A stretch of DNA of 64,000 bases, taken from positions 87,252-151,251 of the forward strand of contig JAHCII010000003.1 in assembly GCA_026129305.1 (NCBI GenBank). The letters run 5' to 3'. Position numbers and translations under genes: made by a program. Every line of letters starts with the position of its first letter. Positions within the stretch are counted from its first letter, which is position 1. The notes under the pieces are model-generated. The model did no database searches. It saw only the letters and a list, made by a program, of their open reading frames with translations, and had not been told where the DNA came from. Positions 34,898 through 43,368 of this stretch are shown here, piece by piece. The DNA is from Anaerolineales bacterium (lineage in GTDB: Bacteria; Chloroflexota; Anaerolineae; Anaerolineales; UBA11579).

Positions 34898-36304
34898 CTA
34901 ATCAGCCGCATCGTATATTGCAGCGCCAAAACCGGCGGCGTCAATCAACTCCACGGCGCCATCGGTGGTCCACAGGAACAATTGTGCGCTGGGGCCTAAC
35001 AGGCTGACCAACACGGCATCCTCGTTCAGCCATTCCACAGTCACGCCTGGGGCTTCGGCCAAGCCTGGCAAGTCCAGGGGGGTTGCCAGGGCGCCAGCTG
35101 CATCGCTGATCATTAGACGCAAATCGCCGTCTCGAAACGAGTAAATGAAGCGTTCATTGTCTGGCGACCAATCACCAAAGAGTACATCCGCCTGATTGAA
35201 CCAGGCGCTTTCATGGCTGCCGTTGCTCAGGGCGATCACCAGCTCGCGTTCAGCGCTGGCGGCCAGGGGACGCAAATAAGCGATCCGCCCGCCATCGGGA
35301 GAGAAGGCGACTTCCTGCTGCAGGAACTCCACCGCCTGGATGGCGCCGGCCTCAAAAGCCGCCGCCCCATCCAAAGGCACGAACCACAAGACCGTTTCGG
35401 GATAGAGGCCATCGACCGGCGGGGCGAACATATCCTCCGGGGGCAGAGCAAAGATCAGGTCGCCGTCCTGCGTCCAGAAGAGCGGCGGCTCATATTGGTA
35501 TTCGCTGTAGGTGATGACCGCAGGGAAATGCACCAGGCCGGGGCGCAAATCGCCCCCGTCCGTGCGCACCACGCCCACGCGGTTGGCGCTGGCAAAGGCG
35601 ATCTGCCTGCCATCAGGCGAGAAGACAAAGCGGCCGGCCTGGCCCGCGGGCAGCAGGACACCAGGCACGGGCACATCGGCGTCCACCAAGTGCATATCAC
35701 CACTGGTCAGCAGGCCGGGACCAGAGAAGGACTGGCGGGTGCTGAAGGCCAGCAGGCGAGAACCCGGCTGCCACTCGAACTGATGCAGGCCGGTAACGGC
35801 CCCGCTGGGAGCGGCAGCCAGGGCGGCGGCAAACACCTCCTGCCCGGCCAGTCTCTGCTGGCCGGCGCCATCACTGGCCACGACCCACAGCTCGCTGTAG
35901 GTTTCAGGCTGGGGGAAATCCTGTGCAGGGTCATGGCCCGGGTTGGCCACCGTACGCGCATAGGCAATGCGGCAGGCATCGTCTGAGATGCGCAGATCCT
36001 GCGCATCGCCCTCATGGGTCAGCTGCCGGGGCGGTTCACCGCGCACCCACAGCCAGACGTTGCCGTCTTTGAGGTAAGCCACATTGATCTGCCCAGAATT
36101 GGCACAATCGCCAAAAACGCTCTGGGGTTGGATCTCGCCGTCGATCGGCTCGCTTGTGTCGGTGGGCGAAACCTGGGCCTGCAGCGTGGCCGCCACCATG
36201 GTGGCCACGACCGCGTCTTGGTCTGAAGCGGCAGGAGCGCAGGCCGCCAAAACAATGACAGGCAATAATAAGCAAAGTGACAATCTAATTGATTTCATTA
36301 TCAT
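34898..36304 (-). CDS. TolB-like WD40/PD40 lipoprotein (paralogue 2)
   Basis: The 468-aa product has a signal sequence ending in the lipobox LAAC (Cys22). The rest shows six to seven PD40-type propeller repeats, with recurring SPDGGRIAYLRP, RFVFSPDGRQIAFASA and WSPDNERFIYSF. It is clearly paralogous to the gene just upstream (36332-37756), sharing the start CANxxQxxVAYLKDGNVWLW. Such extracytoplasmic propellers bind proteins or ligands. No partner is evident. ATG 36304 or 36298 are both possible. Confidence 0.87.
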   Translation of the reverse strand: MIMKSIRLSLCLLLPVIVLAACAPAASDQDAVVATMVAATLQAQVSPTDTSEPIDGEIQPQSVFGDCANSGQINVAYLKDGNVWLWVRGEPPRQLTHEGDAQDLRISDDACRIAYARTVANPGHDPAQDFPQPETYSELWVVASDGAGQQRLAGQEVFAAALAAAPSGAVTGLHQFEWQPGSRLLAFSTRQSFSGPGLLTSGDMHLVDADVPVPGVLLPAGQAGRFVFSPDGRQIAFASANRVGVVRTDGGDLRPGLVHFPAVITYSEYQYEPPLFWTQDGDLIFALPPEDMFAPPVDGLYPETVLWFVPLDGAAAFEAGAIQAVEFLQQEVAFSPDGGRIAYLRPLAASAERELVIALSNGSHESAWFNQADVLFGDWSPDNERFIYSFRDGDLRLMISDAAGALATPLDLPGLAEAPGVTVEWLNEDAVLVSLLGPSAQLFLWTTDGAVELIDAAGFGAAIYDAAD

Positions 36305-36331
36305 CCAGCAGTTACATAAATCACGTGCTTC

Positions 36332-37756
36332 TTAGTGGGTAGCATCAATCGTCCACACGTGGGTATTGCCCAAGGTATCAAGCAATTCGACTCCCTGATT
36401 CGGACGAATCAAATACAGTTCGGTACCGCCTGCTACTGCCAGGCTTAGCGCAATCACATCATCACTGACCCAATTCAAAACCGAGCTATACACCTGTGGC
36501 AAGCTGGGCATATCAACAGGCAGGTGCAGGTCACCATCCACATTGCTGATCACAAAATGCAATCCATCTTCTTCATAAGAATAAATAAATCGCTGATTGT
36601 CTGGCGCCCAATCGCCAAACAGTATTTGCGGGTAGCTAAAGCTGGCTGATTCCTGGCTTCCATTGCTCAGCGCAATCACCAATTCCCGCGGGGGAGCCTG
36701 GTAAAGCTGCGGCTGGCCCATTGAACGCAGATAGGCGATACGCCCCAGGTCAGGGGAGAAGGTCACGGTGACCCATCCCACCAAAGGTGCTGTCTGAATG
36801 GCGCCGGCTTCAAAAGCTGGCGCACCGTCCAGCGGCAAATACCACAAAATTGTGTCGGAAGAAGGTCCCTCTGGAAGAAAGAGTTCCGCTAACGCGTCCA
36901 CTGGCGGCAGGGCAAAAACCAGATCGCCCGTCTGTGTCCAGTATAAGTGCGGATAGTACCGACCTTCTGTGTAGGTCAGAATTGGTGCGAAACTGAACAA
37001 ACTATCGCGCAAATCACTGCCATCCACATTCAGTACACCAATCCGATCCGCAGCAGCAAAGGCCAGTTGGGCCCCATCCGGCGAAAAAACAAAGTTCCCA
37101 CCCCGCCCTACTGGCAAAAGGGGCGTGAACTCAAGCGTTTCGGTATCAACCAGGTAAACATCTTGGTGGGGAAACGGTCCCGGCCCGTCAAAAGCCGCCG
37201 CGGTGCTAAAGGCAACTTTTACTCCGCCCGATTGCCACATAAAGTGATATAGGGTGGTGTCCATAAAGCCGTCTTCTCGAACCTGCCAAACCCCTGGTGT
37301 CTGATAGTCATCATGTGGACGGGGAAATTGTTCCACGCTTGCCAGTTGCTGCTGGCCAGTGCCATCGCTAAAAACCATCCATAATTCCTCAAGTTCCCTG
37401 AGCCGCAGGTCGTACTCATCCGGCTCCGAAGGGTCGTAGTTGGGGTTAGCCACCTCACGTGCATAGGCCACCCGGCAGCCGTCGTCGGAGATGCGCAGGT
37501 CTCTGGCGTCTCCGTCAGTGGTCAATTGGCGCCGGCCAGTACCCTCTACCCAAAGCCAGATATCCCCATCTTTAATGTAGGCAATGCTCAGCTGAGCATG
37601 GTTGGCGCAGTTGCCAAAGTTGCTCTCAGTGGGATTGCTGGCCTGCGTGGCAGCAGTCTGCCCCTGCTGGGGTTCAGGTGTTTCAGGTGACGCAGTGACA
37701 CATGCGGTCAAAACCCCGGCCAAAAACAAGCTTATCCAAAGCGCAAACTGCTTCAT
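36332..37756 (-). CDS. TolB-like WD40/PD40 lipoprotein (paralogue 1)
   Basis: The 474-aa product starts with a lipoprotein signal (lipobox LTAC, Cys19) and a Thr/Pro/Gln linker, then PD40 propeller repeats (FVFSPDGAQLAFAAADRIGV, FSPDLGRIAYLRSM, WAPDNQRFIYSYEEDG). It shares the same blade order as the downstream gene, 27 bp away, so the pair arose by duplication and is probably co-transcribed. GGAGAT precedes the ATG. The base composition looks visibly more AT-rich than its paralogue and the surrounding genes. Confidence 0.87.
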   Translation of the reverse strand: MKQFALWISLFLAGVLTACVTASPETPEPQQGQTAATQASNPTESNFGNCANHAQLSIAYIKDGDIWLWVEGTGRRQLTTDGDARDLRISDDGCRVAYAREVANPNYDPSEPDEYDLRLRELEELWMVFSDGTGQQQLASVEQFPRPHDDYQTPGVWQVREDGFMDTTLYHFMWQSGGVKVAFSTAAAFDGPGPFPHQDVYLVDTETLEFTPLLPVGRGGNFVFSPDGAQLAFAAADRIGVLNVDGSDLRDSLFSFAPILTYTEGRYYPHLYWTQTGDLVFALPPVDALAELFLPEGPSSDTILWYLPLDGAPAFEAGAIQTAPLVGWVTVTFSPDLGRIAYLRSMGQPQLYQAPPRELVIALSNGSQESASFSYPQILFGDWAPDNQRFIYSYEEDGLHFVISNVDGDLHLPVDMPSLPQVYSSVLNWVSDDVIALSLAVAGGTELYLIRPNQGVELLDTLGNTHVWTIDATH

Positions 37757-37819
37757 CGCATCTCCTAATCTGCTGAAACCGTCTACAGCAGCTTACCACA
37801 GCTCGTGCTTAGGTCCACC

Positions 37820-37848
37820 TTGACAGTTTGATGAGAAACAGTTATACA
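37820..37848 (+). promoter_or_regulatory. promoter of the MarR-ABC operon
   Basis: TTGACA (37820-37825) and TATACA (37843-37848) are 17 bp apart, and the -10 box ends 7 nt before the ATG at 37856, giving a leaderless transcript. Confidence 0.8.
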
Positions 37849-37855
37849 TCAAACA

Positions 37856-38302
37856 ATGACGGAAATAGAACTGAGCTCCTGGATCAGCCTGGCACTGATG
37901 CGCATCGGCACCGGCATGGCCACCGCTTTCGACCGGTTCTTCGCCGACCTGGGCGTAAACCAGGCCCAGTTCCGTATGTTGCTGGCCGTATGGGAACACG
38001 GCCAGCAGGAAGGAGTAGCACCCTCCCAACTGGCCCATCACTTGCTGGTGGAGCGCGGCACGGTCAGCGTGATGAGCCAGCGCATGGTCAAGCGGGGCTG
38101 GTTGCGGCGCCTGCCCGGCCCCGACCGGCGCAGCCACCGCCTGGCGCTGACTGCGGCCGGCGGCGAGGTGCTGCAAAAGATGGCCGATCGGGCCAGCAAA
38201 CTGGGATCGGATACCTTCGCCGGTGTCGGCGAGGAGCAATTGCTCCAACTCAAACATTTGCTTAAACAGATCGAAGAGAAACTCCACGAGAACAAGCCAT
38301 GA
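37856..38302 (+). CDS. MarR-family transcriptional regulator
   Basis: The 148-aa product has the MarR winged helix: PSQLAHHLLVERGTVSVMSQ recognition region, followed by the wing LRRLPGPDRRSHRLALTAAG, with dimerisation helices at both ends. MarR proteins usually repress adjacent efflux genes and respond to small phenolic or toxic ligands. Here it is the first gene of an ABC-2 exporter operon, with a 4-bp ATGA overlap with the ATPase gene. Confidence 0.93.
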   Translation: MTEIELSSWISLALMRIGTGMATAFDRFFADLGVNQAQFRMLLAVWEHGQQEGVAPSQLAHHLLVERGTVSVMSQRMVKRGWLRRLPGPDRRSHRLALTAAGGEVLQKMADRASKLGSDTFAGVGEEQLLQLKHLLKQIEEKLHENKP

Positions 38303-39249
38303 CACAACCCATTCTGCAAGCCCAAGACCTGCACAAAACCTTCGGCAAGACCGAGGCGGTGCGCGGCATCAGCTTCGACATTCTGCCCGGCGAGATCTTC
38401 AGCCTGCTAGGCCCCAATGGCGCCGGAAAAACCACCACGATTTCCATGCTGAGCTGTTTGCTGGCCCCGACCCAAGGTGACGCACGGATAGACGGCCATT
38501 CGATCCGCGGCCAGGCCGCGCAGGTCAAAGCAGTCATCGGTGTGGTGCCGCAAGAGATCGCCCTCTATCCAGACATGGGCGCGATGGAAAACTTGCGTTT
38601 CTGGGGGCGCATGTACGGCCTGGGTGGTGCCTCGCTGCGCCAACGTTGCGAAGAACTGCTGGATACGGTTGGCTTGGCAGACCGCTCCAAAGATAAGGTG
38701 GAAACCTTCTCAGGCGGCATGAAACGCCGCCTGAATATTGCGGTTGGCCTGCTGCATAAGCCCAAGGTACTGTACATGGATGAGCCCACAGTGGGCATTG
38801 ACCCGCAAAGCCGTCGCCGCATTTTGGACACGGTGATCGAGCTCAACCGTCAGGGTTTGACAGTGCTGTACACCACCCACTATATGGAAGAGGCCGCCGA
38901 GCTCAGCAGCCGTATCGGCATCGTGGACCATGGCCAACTGATCGCCTTGGGCTCCCAAGTTGAGCTGACCAAGCTGGTCGGCCAAGTCGACACCCTGCGC
39001 ATCGGCCTGGATCCGGAAGGTCTGGAAGAAGCCCAGCTATTGGCCGCAGTGCACAAGGTGAAACGCGTGCAGCGCGCCAGCCTGGAAAATGGGCAGCTAC
39101 TGGTACAGGCTGAGGGCGGCCACGCTGCCCTGGGTGGCATCGTAGCCTGCATCAACCAAGCCCAGGCCCGCCTGCTGGATTTGCGGGTGGATGAGCCCAA
39201 TCTGGAAGCCGTATTTCTGCACTTGACCGGGCGCGCCCTGCGCGACTAG
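38299..39249 (+). CDS. ABC-2 type exporter, ATP-binding protein
   Basis: The 316-aa ATPase has Walker A GPNGAGKT (residues 38-45), the signature FSGGMKRRLNIAVGLLHK, Walker B VLYMDEPTVGIDP and the H-loop YTTHYMEEA, then a C-terminal extension typical of the DrrA/NodI-like group. It powers the two permeases encoded next. Substrate not determinable; drug or lipid export is the usual role in this family. Confidence 0.96.
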   Translation: MTQPILQAQDLHKTFGKTEAVRGISFDILPGEIFSLLGPNGAGKTTTISMLSCLLAPTQGDARIDGHSIRGQAAQVKAVIGVVPQEIALYPDMGAMENLRFWGRMYGLGGASLRQRCEELLDTVGLADRSKDKVETFSGGMKRRLNIAVGLLHKPKVLYMDEPTVGIDPQSRRRILDTVIELNRQGLTVLYTTHYMEEAAELSSRIGIVDHGQLIALGSQVELTKLVGQVDTLRIGLDPEGLEEAQLLAAVHKVKRVQRASLENGQLLVQAEGGHAALGGIVACINQAQARLLDLRVDEPNLEAVFLHLTGRALRD

Positions 39250-39258
39250 GACGTAATC

Positions 39259-40512
39259 GTGAGAGCTCTTTACATCGGTTGGAAGGATACTTTGCGGCGC
39301 TTCCGTGACTGGAAAGCGCTGGCCGGCATGCTGGCGGCCCCGCTGCTGATCTCTGCCCTGATTGGCCTGGCTTTTGGCAACCTGAACGACACAGAAACGC
39401 CGATCAGCGAGATTGCCTTGGCGGTGGTCAACCACGACGACGGCGAGCTGGGCCAGATCTATGTAGACGTGCTGCACTCCGAAGACTTGACAGACCTGCT
39501 TGCCGCTGAAAACATGGATGACCTGGCAGTGGCGCAGCAGCGCATTCGTGAGGGCGAGTTGCGCGCCGTGGTCTACATCCCTGCCGGGTTTAGTGACAAT
39601 TTGCTGGAGGGGGCGCAGGGCAGCGATTTCGGCAGCCATGCCGAGGTGCAGGTGTTCACCGATCCGACGGCCAACATCAGCCCCTTCATCGTGCAGAGCA
39701 TCGTCGAGCAGATATCCAACGGGCTGAACAGCGCCCTGCTGGCCGGCCAGGTCAGCGCGCTGCAGGCGGCGGACTACGCACACATCCTGCAGGAGCGCAT
39801 GGCCGGCCTCGGCGAGGCGGTCGCCGACCAGCTCTCGCCGGAGAACTTCGATGTGCGCGAGTCGCGCCTGGGCCTGAACGTGATCCAAACCGGCGAAAGC
39901 GGCCCGGCCTTCGACCCCTACTCCTTCTTCGTGCCCGGCATGGCAGTCTTTTTCCTAATGTTCAGCGTCTTTGACGGCTCACGTTCGATCCTGCAAGAGC
40001 AAACCCGCGGTACCTTGCCGCGCCTGATAACCACACCGACCCCGCACAGCCAAATCATCTTGGGCAAAATGCTGGGGACCTTCTTGACCGGTCTGCTGCA
40101 GTTCGCCTTGCTGGTACTGGCCTCCACCCTGCTCTTCGGCGTGAACTGGGGCAGTTCGCCTGCTGGTGTGGCTTTGATTATGGTGCTGACCGTATTCGCC
40201 GCCAGCGGCCTGGGCGCCTTACTGACCAGCGCAGCCCGCAACGAAAGCCAGGCCGGCATTGTCGTCTCTGCTGTCTCGCTGATTTTTGGCGCTTTGGGTG
40301 GCAGCTTCTTCCCCGCCTCGAACCTCAGCGGTATTGTAGACTTGGCCAGCCGGCTGACCGTCAACCGCTGGGCAATGGAGGGCTTCACCAAACTGACCGT
40401 CGGACGGGCTGGTTTCAACGAGATTTTGCCAGAGGCCGGTGTGCTGGCACTCATCGGCCTGGTCACTTTCGTTCTGGCCATGATTGGCTTCAAACGCCGC
40501 TTTGTGAGATAA
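39259..40512 (+). CDS. ABC-2 type exporter, permease 1
   Basis: The 417-aa product has one N-terminal membrane helix (LAGMLAAPLLISALIGLAFG), a large extracytoplasmic domain of about 200 residues and five C-terminal helices with the ABC-2 motif LPRLITTPTPHSQIILGKML. GTG start after GGACG-type sequence, 9 bp behind the ATPase stop. The layout fits the YhgE/NatB-like (DUF3533/ABC2_membrane_3) branch. It probably forms a heterodimer with the next gene product. Confidence 0.92.
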   Translation: MRALYIGWKDTLRRFRDWKALAGMLAAPLLISALIGLAFGNLNDTETPISEIALAVVNHDDGELGQIYVDVLHSEDLTDLLAAENMDDLAVAQQRIREGELRAVVYIPAGFSDNLLEGAQGSDFGSHAEVQVFTDPTANISPFIVQSIVEQISNGLNSALLAGQVSALQAADYAHILQERMAGLGEAVADQLSPENFDVRESRLGLNVIQTGESGPAFDPYSFFVPGMAVFFLMFSVFDGSRSILQEQTRGTLPRLITTPTPHSQIILGKMLGTFLTGLLQFALLVLASTLLFGVNWGSSPAGVALIMVLTVFAASGLGALLTSAARNESQAGIVVSAVSLIFGALGGSFFPASNLSGIVDLASRLTVNRWAMEGFTKLTVGRAGFNEILPEAGVLALIGLVTFVLAMIGFKRRFVR

Positions 40513-40514
40513 GC

Positions 40515-41741
40515 ATGCGCAAAATTTGGGATATTGCCTGGCAGTACCTGTACACTACCTACAAAGATCGCAGCAGCTTTGTGTATGGCTTCGCCATGCC
40601 GCTGATCTTCACCACGGTGATCGGCTTCGGCATCGCCGGCTTCGGCGGCGGTGAGCCGCAAACCAGTTGGCGGCTGGACTTGGTGGACAATGACCGCAGC
40701 GCCATCAGCCAGAGCCTGGCAGACCGGCTGGCCCGCGACCCGGCGCTGGACGTACACCCTACCGATACCGCCAGCGCCGCAGCCGCGCTGGCTGCGGCGG
40801 AAACCTCGGCAGTGCTGACCCTGCCGGTTGGGCTGGGCGAACAGTTGCTGGCGGGCGAGCGCATCAACCTGGACTTCCAGATGAATATAGAGGAGCCGGT
40901 TAGCGCACAAGTGATCGAGCAAGCCGTATTGGCCGCCCTAAGTCAAGTGAGCAGCGCGGTCAGCATTGCGGAAACCAGCCTGCACGTGGCAGAGGAACTG
41001 CAACTCTTCAACCTGGACGGCGCACCTCTCCCGCAGGACTACTTCAACCAATCGCGGGATGCGGCCCATGCGGCCTGGGCAGCCGGCGCGCCGGTAACGG
41101 TGCTGGCCCGGCAGGTGACCGGACGCACACAAACCGAGCCGCAAATCCCGCTGGGCTTCCAGCAGACTTCGCCGGGCGTTGGGGTGATGTTCACCATGTT
41201 CTTCATCACCTACGGCGGCGCCAGCTTGCTGCTGGAGCGCGAGCAGGGCACCCTGCGCCGGCTGTTGGTGACGCCCACACCCAAGTGGATCATCCTAAGC
41301 GGCAAGATACTGGGCATCTTTCTGGCTGGTTTGCTGCAGTTCGGCATCCTGGTGCTGTTTGGGCAGTTTGCCTTCGGAGTGGACTGGGGTGCACAACCCG
41401 CGGCCCTGGCGCTGATGATGGTTGTCTTTGTTTTCTGCATCACTTGTTTCAGCATTTTGTTGGCTGCTCTGGTGCGCACCTATGCCCAGCTGGACGCGCT
41501 GAGCATGCTGATCATCCTGCCGCTCTCCGGCCTGGGCGGGGCGATGTGGCCGATCGAGATCACTCCGACCTGGATGCAGCAGTTGGCATTATTCCTGCCA
41601 ACTGGCTGGGCAATGCGCGGTTTTCACGACATCGTTACGCGTGGCTTGGGCTTCAGTGACGTCCTGCAGGAGGCCGGCGTGCTCTTTGGTTTTGCAGTGG
41701 CCTTCCTTCTAATTGGTATCTGGCGTTTTCGCTACGAATAA
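40515..41741 (+). CDS. ABC-2 type exporter, permease 2
   Basis: The 408-aa product is a paralogue of permease 1 with the same arrangement: an N-terminal helix (FVYGFAMPLIFTTVIGFGIAG), an extracytoplasmic domain and C-terminal helices with LRRLLVTPTPKWIILSGKIL. It starts 2 bp after the previous stop. The two permeases and the ATPase make a complete exporter under the MarR protein. Confidence 0.92.
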   Translation: MRKIWDIAWQYLYTTYKDRSSFVYGFAMPLIFTTVIGFGIAGFGGGEPQTSWRLDLVDNDRSAISQSLADRLARDPALDVHPTDTASAAAALAAAETSAVLTLPVGLGEQLLAGERINLDFQMNIEEPVSAQVIEQAVLAALSQVSSAVSIAETSLHVAEELQLFNLDGAPLPQDYFNQSRDAAHAAWAAGAPVTVLARQVTGRTQTEPQIPLGFQQTSPGVGVMFTMFFITYGGASLLLEREQGTLRRLLVTPTPKWIILSGKILGIFLAGLLQFGILVLFGQFAFGVDWGAQPAALALMMVVFVFCITCFSILLAALVRTYAQLDALSMLIILPLSGLGGAMWPIEITPTWMQQLALFLPTGWAMRGFHDIVTRGLGFSDVLQEAGVLFGFAVAFLLIGIWRFRYE

Positions 41742-41755
41742 CCGGGATCTAAAGC

Positions 41756-42145
41756 ATGAGCCCTGAAAGCCTACGTACAGCCGGTATTTTGCTGATTGTC
41801 CTGCCGACGGTCATCTTTGGCGGAGTAAGCGTGCTAACCCTGCTCATCCGGGACCCGCGCTACCGCCAAAATCCATTGCGCCAGCAGTTGTCGCGGGCGG
41901 GGCATGCGCACGCCGGCGTTCTGCTGATCTTATCATTGGTAGCCTTGTTCTATGTGGACCAGACCGATCTGGCGCCTGCTTGAAAAAACGCCATCCCAAG
42001 CTCAGCCATCTTTCTGCCTGCAGCCTTCTTCCTTTCGGTGTTGAAGCCGGACGCGCAAAAGCCCAATGCGCTGATCAATTTGGCTTATCTGGGTGCAGCC
42101 CTGTTGGCGGCGGGCCTGCTAACGCTGGGGATCGGGGTGCTGTAG
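41756..42145 (+). pseudogene. small membrane protein gene interrupted by an in-frame TGA
   Basis: ATG 41756 opens a 75-codon frame with two transmembrane segments (GILLIVLPTVIFGGVSVLTLL and AGVLLILSLVALFYV). A TGA at 41981-41983 stops it, but the same frame continues without break to TAG 42143-42145 and encodes two more membrane segments (AIFLPAAFFLSVL, LAYLGAALLAAGLLTLGIGVL). TGG to TGA is the simplest change. TGA is used as a normal stop elsewhere here, so this is a nonsense mutation or a sequence error unless recoded. Last gene of the MarR-ABC operon. Family not recognised. Confidence 0.7.
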
Positions 42146-42160
42146 AGCTTTGATTTTCAT

Positions 42161-42188
42161 GTAGGGGCGAGGCATGCCTCGCCCCTAC
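42161..42188. repeat. 28-bp perfect GTAGGGGCG palindrome
   Basis: Two 14-bp arms (GTAGGGGCGAGGCA and complement) meet without a loop, 16 bp after the end of the exporter operon. Same family as 16852-16881. Confidence 0.8.
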
Positions 42189-42198
42189 GCGGTCTACT

Positions 42199-42260
42199 GT
42201 CATTGCGGGGAGGCCCGGTAGCGCCTGCGTTGTATAGCAACGCAGGCGAACGAAGCAATC
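42199..42260. repeat. REP-like element GTCATTGC...GAAGCAATC with internal hairpin
   Basis: GTCATTGC at the left and GAAGCAATC at the right bracket an 11-bp perfect stem (CGCCTGCGTTG at 42222-42232 with CAACGCAGGCG at 42238-42248). This layout matches dispersed elements of the CATTGCGAGG...CGAAGCAATC type known from many bacterial genomes. It lies directly beside the palindrome at 42161-42188. Confidence 0.6.
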
Positions 42261-42274
42261 GTTTGATTTCCTCG

Positions 42275-42961
42275 CTACACGATAATAGGTTGGCCTTCTT
42301 CCAGCCGCTCTTTTTCAACACCTTTTCTTTGGATACACGCTTCGCCGCGGGCCAGGGTTGCTTTGCCTTTTTCGACTTTTACATAGGCGCCGTCGCAGAG
42401 TAAAACAACCGGGTTGTCGTGGAATACATGGTAGTCGCTCAACCACTCATCCTGCTGGGCCTGCCCAAATGCATCCGGGGCATAGTGAGCGAAGAAGTTG
42501 AATGGCGTGGCGTTCAACCCGCCAAAATGGTCCGTCTTTACTGCGTTCATATCGCTGCTGGTCAGGATGTTCGGCCCGCAGAGGATGGCGCCGGCGCTGA
42601 AGCCAATCACAGGCCACCCTGCTTGAACGCGCTTTTTGAGAAAAGGCATGATGCCGCTGAGGTGTAGGCGATGCGCCAGCAGGAAGGTGTTGCCGCCCGG
42701 AATATAGGCGACCTGGCATTCGCGTAAAGCGCTTTCCAATTCTTTTTGCGCCATCAATTCTGTATCAAGCATTTGCACCTGCGCCAGCCCTTTGAATTGC
42801 TGGCGGGTATAGTCCAGCCAGCGCTCTCCATCCAGGGACGCTAATGGCATATAGGCGATCTTGGCGTGGTCTTTGTCTTCTAGATAAGAGCGACAGGCTT
42901 CAACGATATAGCGGATGTCGTTTTCGCCAGGTGTGGAGAAGAGGTGCGAGTTGGCAGGCAT
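42275..42961 (-). CDS. pepE: peptidase E-like serine peptidase (family S51)
   Basis: The 228-aa product has the S51 layout: the PGGNTFLLAHRLHLSGIM box, the nucleophile elbow WPVIGFSAGAILC with Ser in GFSAGA, and a later His-containing part (KTDHFGGLNATPFNFFAHY). Family members cleave Asp-X dipeptides, though many homologues are uncharacterised. ATG 42961 is taken because the longer frame (to 43153) overlaps the upstream gene. It is the last gene of a five-gene operon with a glycosyltransferase and asparagine synthase. Confidence 0.87.
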   Translation of the reverse strand: MPANSHLFSTPGENDIRYIVEACRSYLEDKDHAKIAYMPLASLDGERWLDYTRQQFKGLAQVQMLDTELMAQKELESALRECQVAYIPGGNTFLLAHRLHLSGIMPFLKKRVQAGWPVIGFSAGAILCGPNILTSSDMNAVKTDHFGGLNATPFNFFAHYAPDAFGQAQQDEWLSDYHVFHDNPVVLLCDGAYVKVEKGKATLARGEACIQRKGVEKERLEEGQPIIV

Positions 42962-42963
42962 GA

Positions 42964-43368
42964 CTAGCCCAGATCTCGCCGGAACAGGTGGCTGACGCCA
43001 GTCCAGAAGACAACCGCGCCGGCGATGGCCGTGTAGGGCCAGGGCGGGACAACACTGGACAAGCTGGGAATACCCGGGATGGCGGCAAAGTAGAAGCCGA
43101 CAAAAGGAATGAAGACGATGGCGCCCAAGCCAACGCAGGCCCAGAACAGCCAACGGTCTGGCTTCAAGTGCACCAACACGGTCTGAAAGGCGACCAGCAG
43201 CAGCCCAAACAACAAAACCAGGCCTAACTGCCCGGCGATGGCCGTACGAAAATCAAAACTGCGGCCACCGTATTCACGCAATGCATTCAGCCCCAGGTCA
43301 ACCGCATAGGCGAGCAGCAGAACCATGAGTGAGCTTGCCAGGCCAACCAAATTGGAGCGAGTTTTCAT
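42964..43368 (-). CDS. hypothetical four-helix membrane protein
   Basis: The 134-aa product has four transmembrane segments (LVGLASSLMVLLLAYAVDLG, AIAGQLGLVLLFGLLLVAFQ, WLFWACVGLGAIVFIPFVGF and a last one near AIAGAVVFWTGVS) and a short basic end. ATG 43368 overlaps the asparagine-synthase stop (ATGA), which supports this start over the longer frame. No known family recognised. Confidence 0.75.
   Translation of the reverse strand: MKTRSNLVGLASSLMVLLLAYAVDLGLNALREYGGRSFDFRTAIAGQLGLVLLFGLLLVAFQTVLVHLKPDRWLFWACVGLGAIVFIPFVGFYFAAIPGIPSLSSVVPPWPYTAIAGAVVFWTGVSHLFRRDLG

Noticed and set aside
41981..41983. TGA as a selenocysteine codon
   Set aside because: The position most likely held Trp, the protein is a small membrane protein without redox motif, and I could not see a convincing SECIS hairpin; no selenocysteine genes are in the window.
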